Shown: positions 46,221-55,068 of the stretch, in pieces
Position numbering within the stretch: position 1 is the first letter of the stretch
How the letters are laid out: every line of letters begins with the position of its first letter
Assembly (NCBI RefSeq): GCF_025950085.1
Contig: NZ_JAPDDS010000001.1
Coordinates: forward strand, 786,608 to 850,607
Source of the DNA: Luteolibacter flavescens
Lineage (GTDB): Bacteria; Verrucomicrobiota; Verrucomicrobiia; Verrucomicrobiales; Akkermansiaceae
Length of the DNA: 64,000 nt
Reading direction: 5' to 3'
Translations under genes and position numbers: made by a program
Notes under the pieces: model-generated
The model's input: only the letters and a program-made list of their open reading frames with translations
What the model was told of the DNA's origin: nothing
Databases searched by the model: none

Positions 46221-48908
46221 ATGTGCCGGATCTCCCCCCCGACGGTGCTGCTAGCTTGCGTCCTCGCGTCCGCGGCGGGTCCGCTGCCGCTGCGTCAGCC
46301 AAATCCCTCCCTCAATGTCCCGCCCACCCCGCCTGCGACCAGCCTCGCACTGGTGGATGCCTTGCCCGGGCTGACCTTCAGCGGAGCGGTGTGCATCGCC
46401 TCGCCGCCAAATAGCAACAAGCTCTTCGTCTGCGAGCGGAGGGGAAAAATCTGGCTCATCCCGGATGTCGCCGCGGCCTCGCCCACCAAGCTGCTCTTCC
46501 TCGATGTGGCCGCCATGCTCGTCGCGAGAGGCGGGGAAAGACTCCGCACGAACGACACCGAAATGGGCCTGCTCGGAATGGCCTTTCATCCGAACCACGC
46601 TGCCAACGGCTATTTCTATCTGGCCTACAGCGCCGGCATCGGCAGCGGGAACAATCCCCCGCTCCACGACCGCCTTTCGCAGATGAAGGTGCAGGCAGGC
46701 AATCCCGACCTCGCCGATACCACCAGCGAAATCGTCTATCTCGACCAACGCGACGAGGAAGGAAACCACAACGGTGGCTGCATCCAATTCGGCCCCGATG
46801 GCTACCTCTACTACAGCATGGGCGACGAGGGAGGGCAGAACGACAAGCGCTTCAATGCCCAGCTCATCGACAAGGACTTCTTCTCCGGGATCTTCCGCAT
46901 CGACGTGGACAAGAAGCCGGGAAACCTGGAACCGAATCCCCAGCCAAATCCCGCCTACGAATCGACCGTGGATGCGATCAAGCGGGACAATGGCATCGCA
47001 CGCTACTCGGTGCCGGCGGACAACCCCTTCGTGGGTGCGACCACTTTCAATGGCCTACCGGTCGCGGCGGGTCATGTCCGCAGCGAGTTCTGGGCGACCG
47101 GTCTCCGCAATCCGTGGCGCTTCTCCTTCGATCCCGCGACGGGCGATCTCTGGTGCGCCGACGTGGGCGGCTTCAAGCGCGAGGAGGTGAACAAGATCGT
47201 GAAGGGCGGCAACTACGGCTGGGTTTATCGCGAAGGGCCCTTCGAGGGACCGTGGGACGACGCCGACCACCCGCCCGCGCCAGCGGGCTTCACCTCCATC
47301 GATCCGGTCTATCACTACTCCCAGAGCGGCTCCGGGAACTTCGTCGGCGACTGCATCATCGGCGGCGTGGTCTATCGCGGAGGCCGGGTGAGCTCGCTGC
47401 ATGGCAAATACCTCTTCGCCGACCACGGCTCCGGCAACGTGTGGTCGATGAACCTCGACGGCACCGGGGTGACGCGGATCTTCAGCCGCGGTGGCATCTC
47501 TTCCTTTGGCGTCGATCCGTCGAATCAAGACGTCCTCATCGCCGTGGAGAGCGGCAGCCAGATCCTCCGTATCGTTTCGCAGGCCGCTTCCAGCAGCTAT
47601 CCGTCCACGCTCTCGGCGACGGGACTCTTCAGCAGTGTGGCAGACCTCACGCCAGCGCCGGGACTCGTGCCTTACTCGGTGAATCTCCCCTTCTGGAGCG
47701 ACCATGCGATCAAGCGCCGCTGGTTCACCGTGCCGGATGCGAATGCCACCTTCGGTTGGTCAAAGGACGGCGAGTGGACGCTGCCAACCGGCAGCATCTG
47801 GGTGAAGCACTTCGATATGGAAATGGAGCGCGGCAATCCAACCACCAGAAAGCGCATCGAGACGCGGCTGCTTGTGAAGAACCTGAACGGAGCCTACGGC
47901 GTCAGCTACCGGTGGAATGCCGCGGGCACGGAAGCATCGCTCGTCGGTGACGCGGGTGAGAGCTTCAATCTCGCCGTGACGGAGAATGGCAACCCGGCTC
48001 CGCAGACGTGGACCATCCCCGCGCGAGGCCAATGCATGATTTGCCACACGCCGCAGGCCGGGCACGCGCTGTCCTTCAATACCCGTCAGCTCAATCTCAG
48101 CAGCGACATGGCGGGCCACGAAGGCAACCAGCTCACGACTCTCTTCGACCAGGGCTATCTCTCTAACAGACCGGGCTCGCCCAATCTCCTGCCGCGTCAC
48201 TTGCGGCCGGACGAAGATGCCTACTCCGTGGAGGCGCGCGTGCGCTCTTATCTCGCGGTGAATTGCTCGTATTGTCATCAGGATGGCGGCACCGCGCTCG
48301 GTCACTGGGACGGTCGCCCCGAACTCACGCTGGCGGCGACCGGCCTCATCAATTCCGACGCCACGAACGACGGCGGCAATCCCGCGAACAGACTCGTGGT
48401 GCCGGGCGATGCTCTGCACTCGATCGTGCTCAATCGTGTGGCCGGGGCCAATGGCTTCACCCGCATGCCGCCGCTGGGCAGCAGCGTGATCGATGCGGCC
48501 AGCGTCGCGCTTCTCACCGAGTGGATCGATGGCGAACTGGAGCGACGACGAATCTACGCCGACTGGCGCGCGGAGAATTTCGAGCCTCACGATGACCCCG
48601 TCGGTGAAGAGAATGCGGACGCGGATGGCGACGGCGTCTCGAACCACGACGAATTCCTCGCCGGGACAGATCCGAAGGACGGCAGCAGCAGCTTCCGCCC
48701 CCAGATCTCCATGACACTGCCTCTTCTGAGCTTCACACTTCCGGCGAACCGCTCATTCCAAATCCAGACCTCGGACGATCTCGGCACCTGGTCCGTGTGG
48801 GACAGCCCGGAAAATCAGGGGCTGCCGGTGGCGGGCGGCTTGATGGAGATCGCCTTCCCTGCCGCGGATCCGCAGAAGTTTTTTCGCATCCAGCTCCACG
48901 AAAACTGA
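46221..48908 (+). CDS. Secreted PQQ-type sugar dehydrogenase fused to diheme cytochrome c module
   Basis: An 895-residue exported redox enzyme. After a signal sequence, residues 45-440 form a six-bladed glucose/sorbosone dehydrogenase propeller: GAVCIASPPNSNKLFVCERRGKIW, MGLLGMAFHPNHAANGYFYLAYS, GDEGGQND, ATGLRNPWRFSFDP. A cytochrome module follows with two heme sites, Cys605-MI-Cys-His (CMICH) and Cys682-SY-Cys-His (CSYCH), in the context WTIPARGQCMICHTP and FNTRQLNLS, resembling the SO2930-type diheme family. A DADGDG calcium loop (near residue 797) and an FFR-type C-terminal domain end the protein. Electrons from sugar oxidation probably pass from PQQ to the hemes; the substrate is unknown. 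A close paralog follows. Confidence 0.82.
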   Translation: MCRISPPTVLLACVLASAAGPLPLRQPNPSLNVPPTPPATSLALVDALPGLTFSGAVCIASPPNSNKLFVCERRGKIWLIPDVAAASPTKLLFLDVAAMLVARGGERLRTNDTEMGLLGMAFHPNHAANGYFYLAYSAGIGSGNNPPLHDRLSQMKVQAGNPDLADTTSEIVYLDQRDEEGNHNGGCIQFGPDGYLYYSMGDEGGQNDKRFNAQLIDKDFFSGIFRIDVDKKPGNLEPNPQPNPAYESTVDAIKRDNGIARYSVPADNPFVGATTFNGLPVAAGHVRSEFWATGLRNPWRFSFDPATGDLWCADVGGFKREEVNKIVKGGNYGWVYREGPFEGPWDDADHPPAPAGFTSIDPVYHYSQSGSGNFVGDCIIGGVVYRGGRVSSLHGKYLFADHGSGNVWSMNLDGTGVTRIFSRGGISSFGVDPSNQDVLIAVESGSQILRIVSQAASSSYPSTLSATGLFSSVADLTPAPGLVPYSVNLPFWSDHAIKRRWFTVPDANATFGWSKDGEWTLPTGSIWVKHFDMEMERGNPTTRKRIETRLLVKNLNGAYGVSYRWNAAGTEASLVGDAGESFNLAVTENGNPAPQTWTIPARGQCMICHTPQAGHALSFNTRQLNLSSDMAGHEGNQLTTLFDQGYLSNRPGSPNLLPRHLRPDEDAYSVEARVRSYLAVNCSYCHQDGGTALGHWDGRPELTLAATGLINSDATNDGGNPANRLVVPGDALHSIVLNRVAGANGFTRMPPLGSSVIDAASVALLTEWIDGELERRRIYADWRAENFEPHDDPVGEENADADGDGVSNHDEFLAGTDPKDGSSSFRPQISMTLPLLSFTLPANRSFQIQTSDDLGTWSVWDSPENQGLPVAGGLMEIAFPAADPQKFFRIQLHEN

Positions 48909-48968
48909 CAGGAGTCCGCCACCCGAAGTCTTTTGCGTTTCCGATTTATCGGACTACGGTCCCGCCCG

Positions 48969-51900
48969 ATGTTGCGGAAACCCATCTTCCTGATCGCACT
49001 CCTGGCCAGCGCCCAGGGTCAGAACGTCACCCACCGCTGGACCTTCAACAGCACCGGCGCCGCCACCAATGGCACCGTGATCCCCGATGCCATCTCCGCC
49101 GCCCCGGCCACGATTGTCGGCACGGGTGCCGCGCGGAACGGGACGACCATCACGCTGCCAGGCACCACGAATGGCAATGCCTCGGCTGTCAACATCTCGG
49201 CCTATGTGGACCTGCCAAATGGCATCATCTCCTCGAAGACGAACCTGACCGTGGAGGTCTGGGCCACGCCGGTTTCCACGAAGACGTGGCAGCGCTTGTT
49301 CGACTTCGGCACCATGAACACGGCAGGCACCGGAGAGATCAGCAACACCTCGGGCGCTCCCGGTGGCGGGACGAACTCCCGCGACAATCTGATGCTCTCG
49401 ATTTCCCGCGACGGCGGTCTCAACAACCAGCGCCTCGCCGCACGGAATGACGGCGGGGGCGAATTGGGAGTGAACAACGCGATCAACACCACACTCGGCA
49501 GCCGCTATCACTACGTGCTCACCTTCCAGTCCGGTGTCGGTGCGAATGCCGCCACCGGCGGTCGCCTGACCTGGTATCGAGATGGCGGGCAGATGGCGAC
49601 GCTCGACACGGATTTCCGTCTCCATCAACTGAGCGACCTCAACAACTGGCTCGGTCGCTCGCAGTTCACGGACGACTCGAACGCGAACATCAGCTACGAC
49701 GAGGTGCGTCTCTACGACCACGTCCTCACCCCCTCGCAGATCTCCGCGAACGCACTCGCGGGCCCGAACACGAACTTCCCCGCGCCTGCCGTGACCGCCG
49801 ACGCCGTGACCATGCTGCACGGCACGAAAGCGCGCGTGAACGTGCTCGCAAATGACTCCGGCGAGATCGTGCGGTCCACCATGACCATCGACACGCCACC
49901 CACGTCCGGGACGGCAACAGTATCAAGCGACGGCAGCATCCTCTACACGCACACGACGGGCACGCCCGCGGGCGACAGCTTCATCTACCGCATCTCCAAT
50001 AGCACCGGGCAATCGTCCACCGGCACGGTCACCGTCAGCTTCTCCAACTCGCTCAAGTTCGCAAATCCCGCCATCCAGGTCCCGGCTGCGGCACCCGCCA
50101 CCGCCTACGCGCTGCCGAATGCGCTGGGAAGCCTCACCTTCACCCAACCGGTCTGCCTCGCCACGCCACCGGGAGAAACGCAGCGACTCTTCGTGGTCGA
50201 AAAGACCGGCATCATCCGCGTGGTGAATGACGTCAGCGCCACCGCCCCGACTTCCAGCGTCTTCCTCAACCTGAAGCAACTGGTGGACGCCCGGGGCAAC
50301 GAGGATTTCGTGAACAACACGAACCTCGGTGACGAGCACGGCTTGCTCGGCCTGGCCTTCCATCCGAACCACGCGATGAACCGCCAGTTCTACGTATTCT
50401 ATTCGCTGCTCAAGAGCGGCACACTCTATCAGCGCGTCAGCCGGTTCACGACCATGGACGGGAACACCAATGTCGCGGACACCTCGAGCGAGGAGATCTT
50501 GATCGACCAGCTCGACCAGGAGCCAAATCACAATGGCGGCGACCTGCACTTCGGTCCCGATGGCTACCTGTACATCTCTGTCGGCGATGAGGGCGCGGCG
50601 AACGACACGCGCCTCAACAGCCAACTCATCAACAAGGACCTCTTCTCCGGCATCCTTCGCATCGACGTGGACCGGAACATGACCACGAGCATCGAGCCGA
50701 CCGCCCATGCGGCGATCCCGACTCCCGCAAAATTCGCGATCCCGAAAACGAATCCCTACGTGCTCACCGCGGAAGGCGGCGACTGGAACGGGCAATACAA
50801 CGGCAGCAACGTCACCGGCACGGTGCGAAAGGAATTCTGGGCAACCGGCCTGCGCAATCCATGGCGCATGTCATTCGACCCGGTCACCGGCACGCTCTGG
50901 TGCGGCGATGTCGGCCAAGGCGCGCGTGAGGAAATCAACATCATCACCCGCAAGAGCAACTACGGCTGGGTCTACCGCGAGGGCACGATCACGGGACCAC
51001 GGACGAATAACCCGACGATGCCCGCGAACTTCGACAGCGCCTACCACGTCCCGCCCATCAGCGAGTATCCGCGCTCGGATGGCTACTCGGTCACGGGCGG
51101 CCGGGTCTATCGCGGCACCCGCATCGCGCCGCTCACCGGGAAGTATGTCTTCGCCGACTACGGCAGCGGGAATATCTGGGCGATGGACCTGACCGGCGCG
51201 AACCGCCAGCGGATCGCGAGTGAGGCAGGCATCTCGGCATTCGGCGTGGATCCTTCGAATGGCGACCTGCTGCTCGCGGACCTCGCGGATGGCGTGGTCC
51301 GCCGCCTCACCACCACGACGAATCTCACCGGCTATCCGGCGACGCTTTCCGCCACCGGACTCTTCGCCGATCTCGGCGATCTCTCGCCCTCGCCCGGGCT
51401 GGTGCCTTACGACGTGAATCTCCTCTTCTGGAGCGATCACGCCATCAAGCGCCGCTGGATGGTGGTGCCGAATGGAACCTCCCAATTCACATGGTCGAAG
51501 GACGGACTCTGGACGCTGCCCGCGGGCACCATCTGGGTGAAACACTTCGACATGGAGATGCAGCGCGGGGTGCCTGCGAGCAAGAAGCGGATCGAGACAC
51601 GCCTGCTGGTGAAAAACGCGGGCGGTGCCTATGGCGTGAGCTACCGCTGGAACGAGGCAGGCACGGAGGCGACGCTGGTCGAGGATGGCGGCGTGAATTT
51701 CCCGCTGAACGTCACCGAGAATGGCAATCCCGCCCCGCAGACCTGGCGCATCCCGAGCCGGGCCGAGTGCATGATCTGCCACACTCCGCAGGCGGGCCAC
51801 GCGCTTTCTTTCAATACCCGCCAGCTCAACCTCAGCAGCGACATGGCGGGCTTCTCCGGAAACCAGCTCACGACTCTCCGCCAGCAGGGCTATCTCAGCA

Positions 51901-52643
51901 ACGATCCCGGCTCGCCGAACCTGCTGCCGCGGCATGTGCGACCGGATGAATCCACGGTCTCGCTGGAGGCGCGCGTGCGATCCTACCTCGATGTGAATTG
52001 CTCGTACTGCCACAAGGCAGGCGGCACCGCTCCCGCATCATGGGACGGCCGCTCGGAGCTCACGCTGGGCCTGACGAATCTGGTGAACGGCACCGCGAGC
52101 AACAACGGCGGCAACTCCTCCAACAGGCTCGTCGTGCCCGGCAATACCGCGAACTCCATCGTCCTCCACCGCATGGCGATGACCAGCGGCTTCACCCGCA
52201 TGCCACCGCTCGCCACGAACGTGATCGACTCCGCGAACGTCACGCTTCTGACGAACTGGATCAATGGCGAACTGGCGAACCGCCAGACCTACGATGAATG
52301 GCGTACTTCGAATTTCGAGCCCGCCAACAATCCTCTCGGCGAGCCCACGGTGGACGCCGACGGCGACGGCATCAGCAACCACGACGAATTTCTCGCGGGC
52401 ACCGATCCGAACAATGGCAGCAGCGCCTTCCGCCCGCTGATCTCCACCGCTCCTCCGAAGCTCGGCTTCACCCTGCCGGCGAACCGTTCCTACCGCATCG
52501 ACACGTCCACCGACCTGAACCAGTGGATGCCATGGGACATCCCGCAGAACCAAGGCCTACCTGTCCCCGGCGGCCTCATCGAGATCCCCTTCCCCGTGGC
52601 GGATCCGAGGCAGTTCTTCCGCATCGAGCTGCGCGAGAACTGA
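48969..52643 (+). CDS. Secreted LamG/cadherin-like protein with sugar dehydrogenase and diheme cytochrome c modules
   Basis: A 1224-residue exported paralog of the preceding gene with extra N-terminal domains. Signal peptide (LLASAQGQ), then a LamG-like domain (residues 24-260, with LGSRYHYVLTFQSG and a strand like ISYDEVRLYDHVLTPSQI), then a cadherin/Ig-like module (TMLHGTKARVNVLANDSGE, GDSFIYRISNSTG). The sugar dehydrogenase propeller spans about 370-790 (LGLAFHPNHAMNRQFYVFYS, GDEGAANDT, ATGLRNPWRMSFDP). Two heme sites are at Cys934-MICH and Cys1011-SYCH. It ends with DADGDGISNHDEFLAGTDP and an FFRIEL tail. It begins 60 bases after its neighbour; a CCGATTTATCGG palindrome lies just upstream, between TTGCGT and TACGGT. 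Confidence 0.8.
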   Translation: MLRKPIFLIALLASAQGQNVTHRWTFNSTGAATNGTVIPDAISAAPATIVGTGAARNGTTITLPGTTNGNASAVNISAYVDLPNGIISSKTNLTVEVWATPVSTKTWQRLFDFGTMNTAGTGEISNTSGAPGGGTNSRDNLMLSISRDGGLNNQRLAARNDGGGELGVNNAINTTLGSRYHYVLTFQSGVGANAATGGRLTWYRDGGQMATLDTDFRLHQLSDLNNWLGRSQFTDDSNANISYDEVRLYDHVLTPSQISANALAGPNTNFPAPAVTADAVTMLHGTKARVNVLANDSGEIVRSTMTIDTPPTSGTATVSSDGSILYTHTTGTPAGDSFIYRISNSTGQSSTGTVTVSFSNSLKFANPAIQVPAAAPATAYALPNALGSLTFTQPVCLATPPGETQRLFVVEKTGIIRVVNDVSATAPTSSVFLNLKQLVDARGNEDFVNNTNLGDEHGLLGLAFHPNHAMNRQFYVFYSLLKSGTLYQRVSRFTTMDGNTNVADTSSEEILIDQLDQEPNHNGGDLHFGPDGYLYISVGDEGAANDTRLNSQLINKDLFSGILRIDVDRNMTTSIEPTAHAAIPTPAKFAIPKTNPYVLTAEGGDWNGQYNGSNVTGTVRKEFWATGLRNPWRMSFDPVTGTLWCGDVGQGAREEINIITRKSNYGWVYREGTITGPRTNNPTMPANFDSAYHVPPISEYPRSDGYSVTGGRVYRGTRIAPLTGKYVFADYGSGNIWAMDLTGANRQRIASEAGISAFGVDPSNGDLLLADLADGVVRRLTTTTNLTGYPATLSATGLFADLGDLSPSPGLVPYDVNLLFWSDHAIKRRWMVVPNGTSQFTWSKDGLWTLPAGTIWVKHFDMEMQRGVPASKKRIETRLLVKNAGGAYGVSYRWNEAGTEATLVEDGGVNFPLNVTENGNPAPQTWRIPSRAECMICHTPQAGHALSFNTRQLNLSSDMAGFSGNQLTTLRQQGYLSNDPGSPNLLPRHVRPDESTVSLEARVRSYLDVNCSYCHKAGGTAPASWDGRSELTLGLTNLVNGTASNNGGNSSNRLVVPGNTANSIVLHRMAMTSGFTRMPPLATNVIDSANVTLLTNWINGELANRQTYDEWRTSNFEPANNPLGEPTVDADGDGISNHDEFLAGTDPNNGSSAFRPLISTAPPKLGFTLPANRSYRIDTSTDLNQWMPWDIPQNQGLPVPGGLIEIPFPVADPRQFFRIELREN

Positions 52644-52658
52644 GCATCTTCGAAAAGG

Positions 52659-52695
52659 AAAAGGCCCCGTCGGGAATCTCCCGCCGGGGCCTTTT
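52659..52695. terminator. Strong bidirectional intrinsic terminator
   Basis: AAAAGGCCCCG (52659-52669) pairs with CGGGGCCTTTT (52685-52695) around a loop that itself holds CGGGA/TCCCG-like pairing. T-runs on both strands allow it to end the dehydrogenase transcript and the converging minus-strand transcript ending at 52717. Confidence 0.85.
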
Positions 52696-52716
52696 CGTGA
52701 AAACTATCTGAACACA

Positions 52717-53151
52717 TCAAGCGCGGCGCGGACGGAACATGAAGACCGTGCCGATGCCGCCGAGGACGAAGGCTCCGATGCCCACCGGGAACATGATGCG
52801 ATCGTCATCCGAGCCACCCACGATGATGGCCTCGTCCGGCTGATCCGCGAGAACCTTCACCTTCACCATGGGAACAGTGATGGAATCCCCATCGCTGATG
52901 GAGTTGAAATACTCGCTCTTGACCTTGAAGTCCTTCTCCTGCGGAGCGCCGTTCGCATCCGGATACTTGACCGTGATCGTGTAGGTCTTGGCACCCTTCC
53001 GGCCTTTCTTCATCTCCCCGCCCATCGGCACGCCGACGACCTCCACCCCTTCCGTTTCGATTTTGCCGATACGCTGCCTCTCCTTGAAGCCCATGAAGGC
53101 AAGGATAGGACCAACAACCAGCGCCAGAATTGCGATAAGCTTGAGCCGCAT
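52717..53151 (-). CDS. DUF3592-like membrane protein
   Basis: A 144-residue protein with an N-terminal membrane helix (LIAILALVVGPILAFMGF) and a C-terminal one (FPVGIGAFVLGGIGTVFMF). The extracytoplasmic middle is a small beta domain with RRGAKTYTITVKYPDANGAPQEKDFKVKSEYFNSI-like sequence (here GRKGAKTYTITVKYPD), then GDSITVPMVKVKVLADQPDEAII. Two helices around such a beta domain are the layout of DUF3592 proteins; their function is unknown. ATG 53151 is chosen over an ATG 30 bases upstream because it starts at the helix. Confidence 0.65.
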   Translation of the reverse strand: MRLKLIAILALVVGPILAFMGFKERQRIGKIETEGVEVVGVPMGGEMKKGRKGAKTYTITVKYPDANGAPQEKDFKVKSEYFNSISDGDSITVPMVKVKVLADQPDEAIIVGGSDDDRIMFPVGIGAFVLGGIGTVFMFRPRRA

Positions 53152-53251
53152 GGGCAGGATCTCAATCCCGCCCATCTTCACTCATCAAGAAGAAAGCGGA
53201 ATTGAGATAAGTCGCTGTTTGTAACGATCAATCCTGACCTCCACGTTACAG

Positions 53252-53695
53252 TTAGTATCCTTTCTTCCGGATCATCTCGGAAAGTTGCTTCTGGAAGTCC
53301 ACCACATCTTCCTGCGTCGGGCGATAGCCCGGGGTATCCGGATCGAGGCCGGGGCGGCCTTGGTGGTCGAGCATCCAGATGGCGGTCTCGCCGTCGGAGA
53401 ATGTGACCTTGCCGGAAATCAGCGCACCGGGCAGCGCGATGTTGTCCATCTCCACGGTCACCATGCCGGTCGGCACGGGTTTGGCGATCTCTTCCTCGGG
53501 CTTCTTCTCCTCCTTCGGTGGCTCCACGAGTTCGATGCCGAGATCCAGCACCATGAAGCGGGCGTCCATGTAGGTGATGCCGATGTCATACTCCTCCTTC
53601 AGTCGCTTCTGGAGGTCGGCAATGCTGGCGCCTTCCGCGGCCCACTGCTTCAGGGCTGACTTCTGATCCTCGGTGAGTTTGCTGGCGCTGAACAT
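53252..53695 (-). CDS. Small conserved protein of unknown function
   Basis: A 147-residue soluble protein. Residues 6-50 look like a helix-turn-helix-like pair (LTEDQKSALKQWAAEGASIADLQKRLKEEYDIGITYMDARFMVLDL), then a Pro/Glu/Lys linker and a beta domain (TGMVTVEMDNIALPGALISGKVTFSDGETAIWMLDHQGRPGL), and a final helix (EDVVDFQKQLSEMI). I recognise it as a recurring verrucomicrobial hypothetical but not as a named family. It lies 100 bases upstream of the DUF3592-like gene on the same strand. Confidence 0.65.
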   Translation of the reverse strand: MFSASKLTEDQKSALKQWAAEGASIADLQKRLKEEYDIGITYMDARFMVLDLGIELVEPPKEEKKPEEEIAKPVPTGMVTVEMDNIALPGALISGKVTFSDGETAIWMLDHQGRPGLDPDTPGYRPTQEDVVDFQKQLSEMIRKKGY

Positions 53696-53838
53696 GCCGC
53701 GATTCAGCCCGCAGGGCCGGCATTTCCAAGCCCAAATCCCGGAATGTGATTCACCGGAACCAGCGGTCCGGACACACGAAAAGAGCCGTGATGGAAGAAA
53801 TCAACTCTCGCCAGACAGAGGCGAAAGGAAGCGAGGAG

Positions 53839-53911
53839 TGGAGCATAGCGGATTCGAACCGCTGACCCCTTGCATGCCATGCAAGTGCTCTACCAACTGA
53901 GCTAATGCCCC
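53839..53911 (-). tRNA. tRNA-Ala (anticodon GGC)
   Basis: On the minus strand the 73 bases fold as a complete cloverleaf: acceptor GGGGCAT/ATGCTCC, D arm GCTC/GAGC with AGTTGGTA, anticodon arm CTTGC/GCAAG with loop ATGGCAT (anticodon GGC, codon GCC), and T arm AGCGG/CCGCT with TTCGAAT. The G3:U70 wobble pair that identifies alanine tRNAs is present. The discriminator is A and the CCA end is not encoded. It reads away from the M28-like gene that ends at 53992. Confidence 0.97.
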
Positions 53912-53991
53912 TCGTTTTCCTCGTCTCCGCCTCACCGGCGGCGACGTGCGCGCTTGGTAGGGGCTGCCTCGGTACGGTGCAAGACGTTTTT

Positions 53992-54978
53992 TCAATTATC
54001 CGACAATCTTTCGATCAATGCCACCAATGCACGCGTCGCGGATGCATGAATCGCAGGATCGGGAGCCGTGGCATCCGCCTCGTCCGCCTTCACCACGGGC
54101 CGCGTGGCCACACGCGCCGCAGGCAGCCCGAGCTCGAACAAGGTAGCGGATGGATCGAAATCGTCTTCCAGGCAGATCGCCTCGGCACCTACCACCTCGC
54201 CAAGGCCGTCCGCTTTCGTAAGCGCAGCATTCCCCGCATCGCGCGAGCTGATCATAAGAGTCCCTGCCGCGCCGGTGGACTCCACCACGAGGACGGTGCC
54301 AGCCTTGCCGATGCGTTCGGCGAGCTGCTGCTGGATCTCCATCACGGGCGACTCCCCGTCGTAGGCATGGGGAATGAAGGCGAAGTGAACCGGGCGCACC
54401 GGCTTGGAATTCGCGAGGGCATGGGCCGCAGCCATCAGGCTGGTCACCCCGCTGGCATTTGCCTCCGCTCCCCGCGATCCCGGACGCGAATCATAGGGAG
54501 CCACGAGCCACAGCGCCGGTTGTTTCTCATCGCTGCCGCGAACGGTCGCGATCAGGATGGGCCAGCGCGAGCCATTCACATCCGGCCCCGCGATGCTTTC
54601 CATGCGATAGCCCGCATTCGCCGGGCCGAGCGAGCCCTCGATCATCGCCGCCGCACGATTCAGCCCTTGGATGCCTGCCGGGCTGGAGACGTGGCGCTCG
54701 CCCACAAAGCCGAGCACCTTCTGCATGTCGTCGCGCAGGACATCATCGCTGACGGAGGTGGTGAAGCGCGCCTGCTCGACCTGCGCCGCTGTGGCCTTGG
54801 CCTTGAAATGCAGCCACAGGCCGATGCAGCTCGTGATCACCAGACCGAGCGGCACGAGCCACAGGAGGAGGGCGATGCGCTTCTGGAGGGTCGGCGGGGA
54901 CGATTCTTCTTCGGTCACGCGCCATCCGTCCGCGATGCCGCCGCGCGGTGCAAGAGCCGAGATTCTCCGGGAGATCAT
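53992..54978 (-). CDS. M28-like aminopeptidase homolog, metal ligands missing
   Basis: A 328-residue membrane-anchored protein with a helix at residues 34-57 (IALLLWLVPLGLVITSCIGLW) and a peptidase-M28-type domain. The family motif that normally reads HYDS, GADDNASG is here APYDSRPGSRGAEANASGV: the first zinc His is Pro and the bridging Asp is Glu, while the catalytic Glu-Glu pair is not seen (HAYDGESPVMEIQ). It is therefore probably an inactive homolog with a binding or regulatory role. ATG 54978 is taken; GTG 54918 would start just before the helix and is a real alternative. It is divergent from parA. Confidence 0.72.
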   Translation of the reverse strand: MISRRISALAPRGGIADGWRVTEEESSPPTLQKRIALLLWLVPLGLVITSCIGLWLHFKAKATAAQVEQARFTTSVSDDVLRDDMQKVLGFVGERHVSSPAGIQGLNRAAAMIEGSLGPANAGYRMESIAGPDVNGSRWPILIATVRGSDEKQPALWLVAPYDSRPGSRGAEANASGVTSLMAAAHALANSKPVRPVHFAFIPHAYDGESPVMEIQQQLAERIGKAGTVLVVESTGAAGTLMISSRDAGNAALTKADGLGEVVGAEAICLEDDFDPSATLFELGLPAARVATRPVVKADEADATAPDPAIHASATRALVALIERLSDN

Positions 54979-55068
54979 CCGGGCAGGGATGGATTTCCGC
55001 CGCCGTCACGGTTTTGTTTGCCACCGCGCCATCGGGCCGGAAGACTGCGCGCCGCTGTTCGCCGCTTC

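Noticed and set aside
53905..55068. Long in-frame upstream extension of parA
   Set aside because: It runs antisense through the M28-like gene, with Arg/His-rich sequence, and the ParA family starts exactly at ATG 55069.
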